Notes under the pieces: model-generated
What the model saw: only the letters and a program-made list of their open reading frames with translations
Databases searched by the model: none
What the model was told of the DNA's origin: nothing
Made by a program: the position numbers and the translations under genes
NCBI GenBank assembly: GCA_016872755.1
Contig: VGZE01000011.1
Coordinates: 1 to 45,465 of the forward strand
From: Planctomycetota bacterium
GTDB taxonomy: Bacteria > Planctomycetota > UBA1135 > GCA-002686595
Direction: 5' to 3'
DNA length: 45,465 bases
Part shown: piece by piece, positions 35,128 through 43,245 of the stretch
Layout of the letters: each line of letters starts with the position of its first letter
Numbering within the stretch: position 1 is the first letter of the stretch

Positions 35128-36261
35128 ATGCGCGTCGTACACGTGATGGAGTCGACGATCGGCGGCACGCGGCGCCACCTGGTGGACGTCGCGCGCGGGC
35201 AGGCGCGCGCCGGGCTGGACGTGCACGTGATCGCCTCGTGCGAGCGCATGGCGGCCTTTCGCGATGACATGCAGGCGCTGTCGCGCGAGGGGGTGCACAT
35301 GTACGAGGTCCCGATGCGGCGCGAGATCGCGCCGCGTCGCGACCTCGCGCATGCGCGCGTGATCGCCGCGACGCTGCGCTCGTTGCGCCCGCAGATCGTG
35401 CACACGCACAGTTCCAAGGGCGGCGCGCTCGGGCGCATCGCGTCGATCGCGACGCGCCAGGGCCGGCGCGTGCACACGCCGCACACCTTCGCATTCCTGT
35501 TCGGGCAGATGTTCTCGCCGCTCAAGCGGCGGCTGTTCCACGGCGTGGAGGGCGTGCTCGGCGCGCGCACGGATCGCATGATCGCCGTCTCCGCGTCGGA
35601 GCGCGCGACGATCGAGCGCTCGCGCGTCACGCGTCCCGAGCGCCTGCGCGTGGTCGCCAACGGCATCGATCCGCAGCCCTGGAGGAAGGCCGAGCCGCTG
35701 CCGCGCGGCGTGCTGGGCGTCCCGGAGGGCAAACCGGTGGCCGCCGTGGTCGGGCTGCTCAACGCGGCCAAGGGCCAGGACCTCGCGCTGGAACTGCTGG
35801 CGCTCGAGGGGCTGGGCGAGCTGCACCTGTTGATCGTCGGCCACGGCGAGGATCGCGCCAAGCTGGAGGCGCTGGCGGCCGAGCGCGGCGTCGCGTCGCG
35901 CGCGCATTTCCTGGGCTGGCGCGACGACGTCCCGCGCCTGCTAGCGAGCTCGGACTTCCTGCTGCTGCCCTCGCGCTGGGAGGGCATGCCGTACATCGTG
36001 CTGGAGGCCTTCGCGGCCGGCCTGCCGGTCGTCGCGGCCTCCGTCGACGGCGCGCGGGACCTGATCGTGGAAGGTTCCCAGGGCTTCCTCGCGCGCGTGG
36101 AGGACGTCGCGGACCTGGCCAGCGCGACGCGCCGGATGTTGGCCTTGTCGCCGCGCGAGCGCCGAGCGCTGGGCCAGTCGGCCGCGGCGCGCGTGCAGGA
36201 CGGCTACACGATCGACCACATGGTGCGCGGGCTGATCGACGTGTATCGCGAGCTGGCATGA
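35128..36261 (+). CDS. Glycosyltransferase family 4 protein
   Basis: A 377-aa GT-B retaining glycosyltransferase. The N-terminal acceptor domain has MRVVHVMESTIGGTRRHLVD, IVHTHSSKGGALGRIA and RVHTPHTFAF. The C-terminal donor domain has VAAVVGLLNAAKGQDLALEL, LLIVGHGEDRAKLEAL and the E-x7-E motif WEGMPYIVLEAFAAGLPVV. ATG 35128 is chosen over TTG 35107 because the conserved strand MRVVHVM starts there. Its stop overlaps the next GT (ATGA at 36258-36261). Sugar and linkage are unknown. Confidence 0.88.
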   Translation: MRVVHVMESTIGGTRRHLVDVARGQARAGLDVHVIASCERMAAFRDDMQALSREGVHMYEVPMRREIAPRRDLAHARVIAATLRSLRPQIVHTHSSKGGALGRIASIATRQGRRVHTPHTFAFLFGQMFSPLKRRLFHGVEGVLGARTDRMIAVSASERATIERSRVTRPERLRVVANGIDPQPWRKAEPLPRGVLGVPEGKPVAAVVGLLNAAKGQDLALELLALEGLGELHLLIVGHGEDRAKLEALAAERGVASRAHFLGWRDDVPRLLASSDFLLLPSRWEGMPYIVLEAFAAGLPVVAASVDGARDLIVEGSQGFLARVEDVADLASATRRMLALSPRERRALGQSAAARVQDGYTIDHMVRGLIDVYRELA

Positions 36262-37391
36262 AGATCCTGCACGTGATCACGACGCTCGACGTCGGCGGCG
36301 CCGAGATGCACATCCTGTCGCAGGTCCGCGGGCAGGTCGCGCGCGGGCACGAGGTGCGCGTCGCCTACCTGAAGGGACACGGCACGCTCGTGCCCGATTT
36401 CCAGGCGGCCGGCGCCGGCTGGGTCGGCTGCGTGTCGAGCGGCCCGGCGCTGCCCGCGCGGCTGTGGCCGCATTTGCGCTGGGCGCAGATCGTGCACAGC
36501 CATCTGCTCAAGGCCGACATGGTCAGCGCGCCGCTGGCCTGCCTGGCCGGGCGGCGGCGCGGTCTGGTCTCGGGCAAGCACAATGACGAGCAGGTGCTGC
36601 GCCGCCCGCTCGTCTCGCGCGTGCACGGGCTGATCGGCGCGTTGCCGCGCCTGACGATCGTCCTGTCCGACCACGTCGGCCGTTTCATGGAAGAACATGG
36701 GCGGGTGCCGCGTGCGCGCCAGGCTCGCGTGTACTACGGCATCGACCACGCCGCCTTCGAACGCGCGGCCGAGGCGGGTCGTGCGCGGCGCGACGAGCTG
36801 CGCGCGGAGTTCGGCTGGGGCGCCGCCGACATCGTCTTCACCTGCGTGGCGCGCTTCGCGCCGCAGAAGGCGCACGACGTGCTGCTGCGAGCCTTCGCGC
36901 GCGCGCGGGCCGCCGGCGAACCGAGCGCGGCGCGCCTGCGGCTGCTGCTGGTCGGCGACGACCCGTTCGGCGACGGGCGCGTCCGCATGGAAGCGTTGGC
37001 GCGCGAGCTGGGTCTGGGCCAGGCCTGCGTGTTCGCGGGCATCCGGCGCGACGTGGCGGCCCTGCTGGGCGCGTCCGACGTGTTCGTGATGGCTTCGCTG
37101 TGGGAGGGGCTGGGCCTGGTCTTCCTCGAGGCGATGGCGGCCGGCCTGCCGGTGCTCTCGACCCAGGTGTCGGCGATTCCCGAGGTCGTCGTCGACGGCC
37201 TGACCGGCCGACTCGTGCCGCCCGGCACGGACGAACCGCTCGCGCAGGGCATGCTGGAACTCGGGCGCGATCCCGATCTGCGCGCCCGACTCGGACGGGC
37301 CGGCCGCGCGCGCGTCGCGGAGCGCTTCGGCCTCGCGCGCATGCACGAAGAAACGCTGGCGCTGTACGCGCGCCTGCTGGAGCAAGGTTGA
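36258..37391 (+). CDS. Glycosyltransferase family 4 protein
   Basis: A 377-aa GT4 enzyme with KILHVITTLDVGGAEMHILS at the N-terminus, IVHSHLLKADMVSAPLA, the donor-domain start DIVFTCVARFAPQKAHDVLL, LLLVGDDPFGDGRVRMEALA and the E-x7-E motif LWEGLGLVFLEAMAAGLPVL. The start overlaps the previous stop, so translation is coupled. The two adjacent enzymes have the same length but are distinct in sequence, and probably add successive sugars. Confidence 0.9.
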   Translation: MKILHVITTLDVGGAEMHILSQVRGQVARGHEVRVAYLKGHGTLVPDFQAAGAGWVGCVSSGPALPARLWPHLRWAQIVHSHLLKADMVSAPLACLAGRRRGLVSGKHNDEQVLRRPLVSRVHGLIGALPRLTIVLSDHVGRFMEEHGRVPRARQARVYYGIDHAAFERAAEAGRARRDELRAEFGWGAADIVFTCVARFAPQKAHDVLLRAFARARAAGEPSAARLRLLLVGDDPFGDGRVRMEALARELGLGQACVFAGIRRDVAALLGASDVFVMASLWEGLGLVFLEAMAAGLPVLSTQVSAIPEVVVDGLTGRLVPPGTDEPLAQGMLELGRDPDLRARLGRAGRARVAERFGLARMHEETLALYARLLEQG

Positions 37392-37394
37392 CCG

Positions 37395-38363
37395 ATGCTC
37401 TTCGTCCTGTTGCTCGCCGTGTGCGCGTTGCAAGCGCCGCTGCCGTCGACGCCGCAGCAGCCGGCGGCGCAGGCGCTCGACGCACGCCTGGGCGCCGAGG
37501 GCGCTGCGCTGCTGGAGCGGATGGCCGATGCCTACGGCGGCCGAGACGCGTGGCGCGCGCAGGGCGGCGCGGCGTGGGACCAGCTCGAGACGCTGCGCGT
37601 CGAGAAGCAGCCCGGCAGCGGGCAGTGGAGCGTTCACAGCCGCGTGCCGCGGCGCGCCGTCTTCGATCCGCTCGGACAGGGCTGGCTGCTGTCGGAATAC
37701 GCGCGCTACGACGAACCCAGCGCGCGCGTCGTGCGCGATCTGTATCGCCAGGTGCGGCATGCCGAGGCGGCCTGGGCCGAGCACGCGGGCCTGCCAGACC
37801 GCGCCGCGGCGACGGCCGCGCGCGCGCGCGACACGCTGCAGCGCGAGTTCCTGCTCGGCGCACTGCCGTTCGCGCTGCCCGAACTCGGCGCGCGGGTGCG
37901 CGAGCTCGAGCCGGTCGTGCTGGGGGAGCGACGCGCGCTGCGCATCGCGCTGCTCTTGGACACGCCGTTGTCGCTGCAGGCCGACGAGACGGTGACCGAA
38001 CTGGAGCTCTTCGTCGACGCGGCCTCGGCCGAGCCGCTGCGGCTCGCCTACACGGCCTCCGGCAGCGGTCCCGCCGGGAGCGCCGCGAGTCGCCAGCGCG
38101 CCTGGATCGATTTCAGCGGCCGGATCCAGGCCGGAAAGGTCTTCCTGCCCGCGCTGCGCGAGCACCACCTCGAGCAGGGCGCGCGCTCCGCGCGGGTGGA
38201 ACTCGCGCGCACGCGGCCCGGAACGCCCGACCCGGCCGGGTTGCGCCGCCCCTGGGTCAGCGGGCGCGTCTGGGATGGGGCCGAGCGCGCGCTCAGTTGG
38301 GACCCTCCCGCGGCCGAGTCCGGGCAGGCCGTGCTTGAGAGCATGCCCGCCGCGGGCCGATAG
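37395..38363 (+). CDS. Secreted protein, lipoprotein-sorting (LolA)-like segment
   Basis: A 322-aa protein starting 3 nt after a glycosyltransferase. A short hydrophobic N-terminus (MLFVLLLAVCALQ) looks like an export signal. The following part, LLERMADAYGGRDAW, then WDQLETLRVEKQPG, and later LYRQVRHAEAAWAEHAG, resembles the helix-plus-beta start seen in outer-membrane LolA/lipoprotein-sorting relatives; no motif is decisive. Its role in the cluster is unknown. It might carry a lipid or polymer between membranes, but that is a guess from the fold. Confidence 0.45.
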   Translation: MLFVLLLAVCALQAPLPSTPQQPAAQALDARLGAEGAALLERMADAYGGRDAWRAQGGAAWDQLETLRVEKQPGSGQWSVHSRVPRRAVFDPLGQGWLLSEYARYDEPSARVVRDLYRQVRHAEAAWAEHAGLPDRAAATAARARDTLQREFLLGALPFALPELGARVRELEPVVLGERRALRIALLLDTPLSLQADETVTELELFVDAASAEPLRLAYTASGSGPAGSAASRQRAWIDFSGRIQAGKVFLPALREHHLEQGARSARVELARTRPGTPDPAGLRRPWVSGRVWDGAERALSWDPPAAESGQAVLESMPAAGR

Positions 38364-38403
38364 CACGCTGCGTGGTGGAGTCGCGCGGCCCCGCCCGGCC
38401 CCC

Positions 38404-38886
38404 ATGCAGGAACCGCAAGCATCGCAGCCGCTCGTGCCTGCCCCGACCAGCACGGGCAAGCCGCCCTGGGGCCCGCGCGGCAGCGATCGGCGCCGGCGGC
38501 GCACGCCGCGCTTCTCGCGCTTCACGTTCTTCGGCGGCAAGCGCATGCACGCGCGCCGGCCGCACGAGCTCGAGGGCAGCTTCGTGGACCTGTACAGCCA
38601 GCGGCTGTGGCTGCTCGCGCTGTGGACCGCGCTGATGAACAGCGGCGACTGCTTCTTCACGCTCGTGCACCTGCAGTCGGGCGGCACCGAGGTCAATCCG
38701 GTTGCCGCCGCCCTGCTCGGCACGGGCCGGCTGGGCTTCGTGCTGTGGAAGTCGCTGCTGATCGGGCTCGCGCTGCTCGTGCTCGTGCAGCACAAGAACT
38801 TCGGACTGGCGCGCTTCGGCCTGTGGGTGGCCAGCGGCGGCTATACGCTGCTGTTCCTCTACCACCTGCTGTTGTTCCGCTTCTGA
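38404..38886 (+). CDS. DUF5658-like small membrane protein
   Basis: A 160-aa protein from ATG 38404. A basic, proline-rich N-terminus (about 70 residues, with GSDRRRRRTPRFSRFTFFGG) precedes three to four membrane helices (WLLALWTALMNSGDCFFTLV, GFVLWKSLLIGLALLVLVQH, FGLWVASGGYTLLFLYHLLL). The pattern of a helix with N-S-G-D, a G-x-x-E-V-N-P-V loop and a K in the next helix fits the DUF5658 family. Function unknown. The frame is open upstream to 38275, but that part overlaps the previous gene. Confidence 0.6.
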   Translation: MQEPQASQPLVPAPTSTGKPPWGPRGSDRRRRRTPRFSRFTFFGGKRMHARRPHELEGSFVDLYSQRLWLLALWTALMNSGDCFFTLVHLQSGGTEVNPVAAALLGTGRLGFVLWKSLLIGLALLVLVQHKNFGLARFGLWVASGGYTLLFLYHLLLFRF

Positions 38887-38901
38887 GCCGGCGCCTACAC
38901 T
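38872..38901 (+). promoter_or_regulatory. Candidate internal promoter of the glycosyltransferase cluster
   Basis: TTGTTC (38872-38877) and TACACT (38896-38901) are 18 bp apart. The -35 box lies inside the end of the preceding gene and the next ATG is 23 nt downstream of the -10 box. Confidence 0.35.
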
Positions 38902-38924
38902 GGCCGGCTCGCGGTCCCCGCCCC

Positions 38925-40121
38925 ATGCGCATCGCCCGAGTCCTGACCCGCCTGAATCTCGGCGGTCCCGCGCGCCAGGTCCTGGCGAGCGATCCGCTGC
39001 TGGCGCGGGCCGGGCACACGCTGCGCGTGTTCGCCGGCGCGCCAGAGCCCGGCGAGGGCGATCTGGCCGGCGCGCTCGCCGCGCGCGGGATCGAGGTCGA
39101 GCGCGTCAGCGGGCTCGCGCGCGGGCTGAACCCGGCCAAGGACCTGTGGGCGCTCTCGGCCCTGCGCTCGAAACTCGCGGCCTTCCGCCCCGACATCGTG
39201 CACACGCACGCGTCGAAGGCCGGCGCCCTGGGTCGTCGCGCGGCGGCCAGCCTGCCCGGCGCGCGCTGCGTGCACACGTTCCATGGGCACGTGCTCGAGG
39301 GATATTTCCCGCCGCTCCTGTCGCGGCGCCTGGTCGCGGAGGAGCGCCGGCTGGCCGCGCGCAGCGAGCGCATCGTCGCGGTTTCGCATGCGACGGCCGA
39401 GGATCTGTTGCGCCTGCGCGTCGTCGAGGCCGCCAAGTTGGTGGTCGTGCCCCCGGGCATCGAGCTCGATCCGTTCCTGGAGTTGCGGCGACCGCCCCCG
39501 GGCAGCGCCGAATGGGCCTCGGAGCGGCGCGGCGCGCTGCGCGCGCTGCTGGGCGCCGATCCGGAGCGGGTGCTGGTGGGGATCGTCGGCCGGCTGGCCG
39601 AGGTCAAGCAACCGCTGCTCGCGCTGGAGGCGCTGAAGCTCCTCGCGGCGCGACATGCGCGTCTGGAGCTGGTCTACGTCGGCGACGGCGAGCTGTACGC
39701 GCCGCTCGTGCGCGCGGTGCGCGCGCTGGCTCCGGAGCTCGCGCGGCGCGTCCACGTGCTCGGCGCGCGCGAGGACATGCCGGAGGTCCTGCGCGAGCTC
39801 GATGCGCTGCTCTTGTGCTCGCGCAGCGAAGGCGCGCCGGTCTGCCTGATCGAAGCGCATGCCGCCGGCCTGCCCGCCGTCGCGATGGACGTCGGCGGTG
39901 TCGGCGAGATCGTCGCTCACGAACGCACCGGTTTCCTCGGCCGCACCGTCGACGATCTCGCCTTCGGGCTCGACAAGCTGCTGGCCGACGACGCGTTCCG
40001 CCACGCCTGCGGGCTGCGCGGGCGCCTGCGCGTGCGCGAGCGGCACTCGGCGGCGGCGCTGGCCGCGCGCTTGGAAGGCCTGTACCAGGACGTGCGGGAG
40101 GCGGCCACATGCGGCTCTTGA
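38925..40121 (+). CDS. Glycosyltransferase family 4 protein
   Basis: A 398-aa GT-B enzyme: MRIARVLTRLNLGGPARQVL, IVHTHASKAGALGRRAA, CVHTFHGHVLEGYFPPLLSR (typical acceptor-domain segment), VLVGIVGRLAEVKQPLLALE, LVYVGDGELYAPLVRAV and the donor motif SEGAPVCLIEAHAAGLPAVA. The HTFHGHVLEGYF segment resembles glycosyltransferases that act on lipid-linked oligosaccharides. The last 13 bases overlap the following gene. Confidence 0.88.
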   Translation: MRIARVLTRLNLGGPARQVLASDPLLARAGHTLRVFAGAPEPGEGDLAGALAARGIEVERVSGLARGLNPAKDLWALSALRSKLAAFRPDIVHTHASKAGALGRRAAASLPGARCVHTFHGHVLEGYFPPLLSRRLVAEERRLAARSERIVAVSHATAEDLLRLRVVEAAKLVVVPPGIELDPFLELRRPPPGSAEWASERRGALRALLGADPERVLVGIVGRLAEVKQPLLALEALKLLAARHARLELVYVGDGELYAPLVRAVRALAPELARRVHVLGAREDMPEVLRELDALLLCSRSEGAPVCLIEAHAAGLPAVAMDVGGVGEIVAHERTGFLGRTVDDLAFGLDKLLADDAFRHACGLRGRLRVRERHSAAALAARLEGLYQDVREAATCGS

Positions 40122-41266
40122 TGCTCTCCGGCGACCGGCAGGTCGTGCTCGGGCAGAAGGGCCCGTTCCACTCGATGCAAGCGGAGTTCTCGCGCCACTT
40201 CGAGCGCATCGACGTGCTCGTGCCGCGGCCGGACGGGCCCGCCAAGGTGCTGCTGATCCACGAGCGCGTGCACTTCCACCCGGCGCCCTGCGGTCGCGCG
40301 GGCATGCTGCGCTGGTTGACCCGGCGCGGCCGTGAACTGCTGGCCGAGCAGCACCACGACCTGATCGTCAGCCACGACTACGGCTGGTTCTACAACGGGC
40401 TGGCCGCCGGCCGGATCAGCGCGGCGACCGGCGTGCCGTTCGTCAGCGAGATCCACCACGTGCCCGGCCATCCGCGCGCGCAGGACTGGAAGGAGCGCTT
40501 CGACAAGCTCCTCGCGCGCCTGTACATCCGGCACTGGGCGCGTCCGCGCGCCGTCGCGATCCGCGTCGTGAACGAGCGCGAGATGCCGCCGCTCTTGGAG
40601 CGCTGGGGCGTGCCGCGCGAGCAGATCGCCGTGCTGCCGTCGCTGTACATCGACCTGTCGACGTTCCGCGCCGCGGGGCGCGCGACGCCGCTGCGCCAGG
40701 ATGTCGTGTACGTCGGGCGCATGGTCGAGAACAAGGGTCTCGACCGCATCGTCGACGCGCTCGCTCTGCTCAAGGCGCGCGGCCTGCCGCATCGCGCGCT
40801 GTTCGTCGGCAAGGGGCCGCTGCTCGGGGCCACCAAGGAACGCGCGGCGCGCCGCGGTCTGGGTGAACAGGCGCGCTTCGTCGAATGGGTCGACACGCCC
40901 GCCGATCTGGCCGAGGTGTATCGGCAGAGCCGCGTCGGCGTGTGCGCGTCGACCTGCGAGGGCGGACCGCGCGTGACGGTCGAGGCGATGGCCTGCGGCG
41001 TGCCCGTGGTCAGCACGCCGGTCGGAGTGATGCCCGAGTTGCTCGAGGACGGGCGCGCCGGCCGGCTGGCCGGCTTCGACGCGGAGTCGCTGGCCGACGC
41101 GCTCGGCGACGTGCTGGCCGACGAGACGCGCCGTCGCGTGCTGGGCGCCGAGGCCGCGCGACGCGTGCAGCGCTTCGAGGCCAAGGCGATGCTCGACGGC
41201 TACGCGCGCGGCCTGGCCCGCCTGGCCGAAGCGGGAGCGGCGCGCCGGGGGGCGGCGCGCGCGTGA
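40109..41266 (+). CDS. Glycosyltransferase family 4 protein
   Basis: A 385-aa GT-B enzyme with RLLMLSGDRQVVLGQKGPFH, LIVSHDYGWFYNGLAAGRIS, FVSEIHHVPGHPRAQDWKER, the donor-domain start DVVYVGRMVENKGLDRIVDA and the E-x7-E motif CEGGPRVTVEAMACGVPVVS. ATG 40109 overlaps the previous gene by 13 nt. Its GTGA stop/start overlap with the next gene points to coupled translation. Confidence 0.88.
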   Translation: MRLLMLSGDRQVVLGQKGPFHSMQAEFSRHFERIDVLVPRPDGPAKVLLIHERVHFHPAPCGRAGMLRWLTRRGRELLAEQHHDLIVSHDYGWFYNGLAAGRISAATGVPFVSEIHHVPGHPRAQDWKERFDKLLARLYIRHWARPRAVAIRVVNEREMPPLLERWGVPREQIAVLPSLYIDLSTFRAAGRATPLRQDVVYVGRMVENKGLDRIVDALALLKARGLPHRALFVGKGPLLGATKERAARRGLGEQARFVEWVDTPADLAEVYRQSRVGVCASTCEGGPRVTVEAMACGVPVVSTPVGVMPELLEDGRAGRLAGFDAESLADALGDVLADETRRRVLGAEAARRVQRFEAKAMLDGYARGLARLAEAGAARRGAARA

Positions 41267-42318
41267 AGCTCCTGTTCCTGACGCAGGTCCTCGACGCGCA
41301 GGACGCGGTCCTGGGATTCGTGCCGCGTTGGATCGAGGGGCTGGCGCGGCATTGCGAACGCGTGCGCGTGGTCGCGCTGGAGGTCGGCGACGCGCGCGGG
41401 CTGCCGGCCGGCGTGGACGTGCGCGAGATCGGGCGTCGCGGCGTCGTGCGACGCTACCTGCGCTACCGCCGCGTGCTCGCGGAGGCGCTCGGACGCGACG
41501 GCTTCGACACGGTGCTGTCGCACATGGTGCCGCGCTACGCGCTGGTGGCCGACGGGCCGGCGCGGCGCGCCGGCGCGCGCGCGTTCCTGTGGTACACGCA
41601 CAAGGGCGTCGACGCGCGACTGGTGAAGGCCTGCGCGCGGGTCGCGAAGGTCTTCACGGCCAGCCCGGAGTCGCTGCGCGTCGACACTCCGAACAAGGTC
41701 GTGACCGGCCACGGCATCGATCTGCGGCACTTCCAGCCGGCCAGCGTGCCGGCGGGCCCGCCGCGCCTGCTGTCGGTCGGCCGCATCACGCCGGCGAAGG
41801 ACCCGCTCGTGATCGTCGAGGCGCTCGCGCGGCTGCGCGCCGAAGGCCGCGACGTCGCGCTCGATCTGGTCGGCGGCGGTCTGGCCAGCGGCGATGCCGA
41901 GTACGGCGAGCGCGTGGCGCGGCGCATCGACGAGTTGGGGCTCGCGCCGCACGTCGAGCGTCCCGGCGAAGTGCCCTATCCGCGCGTGCCCGACAGCTAC
42001 GCGCGCGCGACGCTGGTCGTCAATGCCTCGCACACGGGTTCGGTCGACAAGGTCGTGCTGGAAGCCTTCGCGTGCGGGCGTGCGGCGCTTTCCTGCAACG
42101 AGTCGATCCCGCCGCTGCTCGCGCCGCTCGGCGCGCGCGCGGAATGGCTGCGCTTCGACAAGGGAGATGCGGCGAGCCTCGCGCGCGCGGTCGGCCGGCT
42201 GCTCGACCTCCCCGCGGCCGAACGCGCGGAGCTGGGGCTCGCGCTGCGGCGCGAGGTCGCATCGAAGCACGAGGTCGATGCGCTGATGGCGCGGTTGTGT
42301 CGGGAGATGGCCGCGTGA
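41263..42318 (+). CDS. Glycosyltransferase family 4 protein, atypical donor motif
   Basis: A 351-aa GT-B protein from GTG 41263 (overlapping the previous stop). VKLLFLTQVLDAQDAVLGFV and LSHMVPRYALVADG lie in the acceptor half; RLLSVGRITPAKDPLVIVEA starts the donor half. The E-x7-E motif is altered: SHTGSVDKVVLEAFACGRAA keeps the second Glu (LEAF) but has Gly-Ser where the first Glu usually stands. This may change sugar-donor binding. The next gene overlaps by GTGA. Confidence 0.82.
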   Translation: MKLLFLTQVLDAQDAVLGFVPRWIEGLARHCERVRVVALEVGDARGLPAGVDVREIGRRGVVRRYLRYRRVLAEALGRDGFDTVLSHMVPRYALVADGPARRAGARAFLWYTHKGVDARLVKACARVAKVFTASPESLRVDTPNKVVTGHGIDLRHFQPASVPAGPPRLLSVGRITPAKDPLVIVEALARLRAEGRDVALDLVGGGLASGDAEYGERVARRIDELGLAPHVERPGEVPYPRVPDSYARATLVVNASHTGSVDKVVLEAFACGRAALSCNESIPPLLAPLGARAEWLRFDKGDAASLARAVGRLLDLPAAERAELGLALRREVASKHEVDALMARLCREMAA

Positions 42319-43220
42319 AGCTCTCGATCGTGATCCCGTCGTGGAACACGCGCGAGCTGTTGCGCGCCTGCCTGGCCTCGCTCGAGCGCGCGCGCTTGCC
42401 GGAGCACGAGACGATCGTGATCGACAACGCCAGCGTCGACGGTTCGGCCGACATGGTCGAGCGGGATTTTCCGCGCGTGCTGCTGCAGCGCAATGCGCGC
42501 AACGAGGGCTTCGCGATCGGCTGCAACCAGGGGCTGCGCCGCGCGCGCGGCGCCTACGTGTTCCTGCTCAACGCCGACACGGAGGTCGAGCCCGAGGCCG
42601 TCTCGCGCATGCTGGCCTACCTGGACGCGCACCCAGGACATGCGGCGATCGCGCCGCGGCTGGTCTCGCCCGACGGCTCGACGCAGCGCACCTGCATGGA
42701 TTTTCCCAACTGCTGGACGCCGCTGTGCTTCGGCGGTCCGGTGGAGCGCTGGTTCCCGCAGAACTTCGAGCTGCGGCGCTACTTCATGCGCGATTGGGAC
42801 CAGCAGTCCAGTCGCGACGTCCCGCAGCCGCCGGCGGCCGCGCTGATCGTGCGCGCGTCGGCCCTGGCGGAGGTCGGGCTGTTCGACGAGCAGCTGTGGT
42901 TGTTCTACAACGACGTCGACCTGTCCAAGCGCCTGCACGCCGCCGGTTGGCGCACGCACTACCTCGCCGAGGCGACCGTGCTGCACCACATCGGCGCCTC
43001 CACGCGCCAGTTCGGCAATTTCCTGCCCGAGTGGCACAAGAACCGCCTGCACTACTACCGCAAGCACCACGGGCGCCTGGGCGGCCTGTGGGTCAAGGCC
43101 TGCACCGGCCTGGCCGCGCTGGACTGGTCGGTCGAGATGCTGGGCCGGCGCGTGCGCGGGCAGGGCGCCGAACCGATCGCGCCGCTGTGGAGCAAGTATT
43201 GGAGCTACGTGCGGCTGTGA
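42315..43220 (+). CDS. Glycosyltransferase family 2 protein, rhamnosyltransferase-like
   Basis: A 301-aa GT-A inverting enzyme: KLSIVIPSWNTRELLRACLA, IVIDNASVDGSADMVERDFP, NEGFAIGCNQGLRRARGAYV, the DxD-type motif FLLNADTEVEP, the acceptor region GLFDEQLWLFYNDVDLSKRL and WRTHYLAEATVLHHIGAS. The closest kind by eye is the GT2 group that includes dTDP-rhamnosyltransferases (WbbL-like), but I cannot assign the sugar. It starts at GTG 42315. Confidence 0.9.
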   Translation: MKLSIVIPSWNTRELLRACLASLERARLPEHETIVIDNASVDGSADMVERDFPRVLLQRNARNEGFAIGCNQGLRRARGAYVFLLNADTEVEPEAVSRMLAYLDAHPGHAAIAPRLVSPDGSTQRTCMDFPNCWTPLCFGGPVERWFPQNFELRRYFMRDWDQQSSRDVPQPPAAALIVRASALAEVGLFDEQLWLFYNDVDLSKRLHAAGWRTHYLAEATVLHHIGASTRQFGNFLPEWHKNRLHYYRKHHGRLGGLWVKACTGLAALDWSVEMLGRRVRGQGAEPIAPLWSKYWSYVRL

Positions 43221-43245
43221 GGCGAGCGCGTCGCACGGGGGACGC

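Noticed and set aside
36204-38795. An 863-codon minus-strand open frame under the glycosyltransferase cluster
   Set aside because: Shadow of plus-strand GT genes; no recognisable domain.
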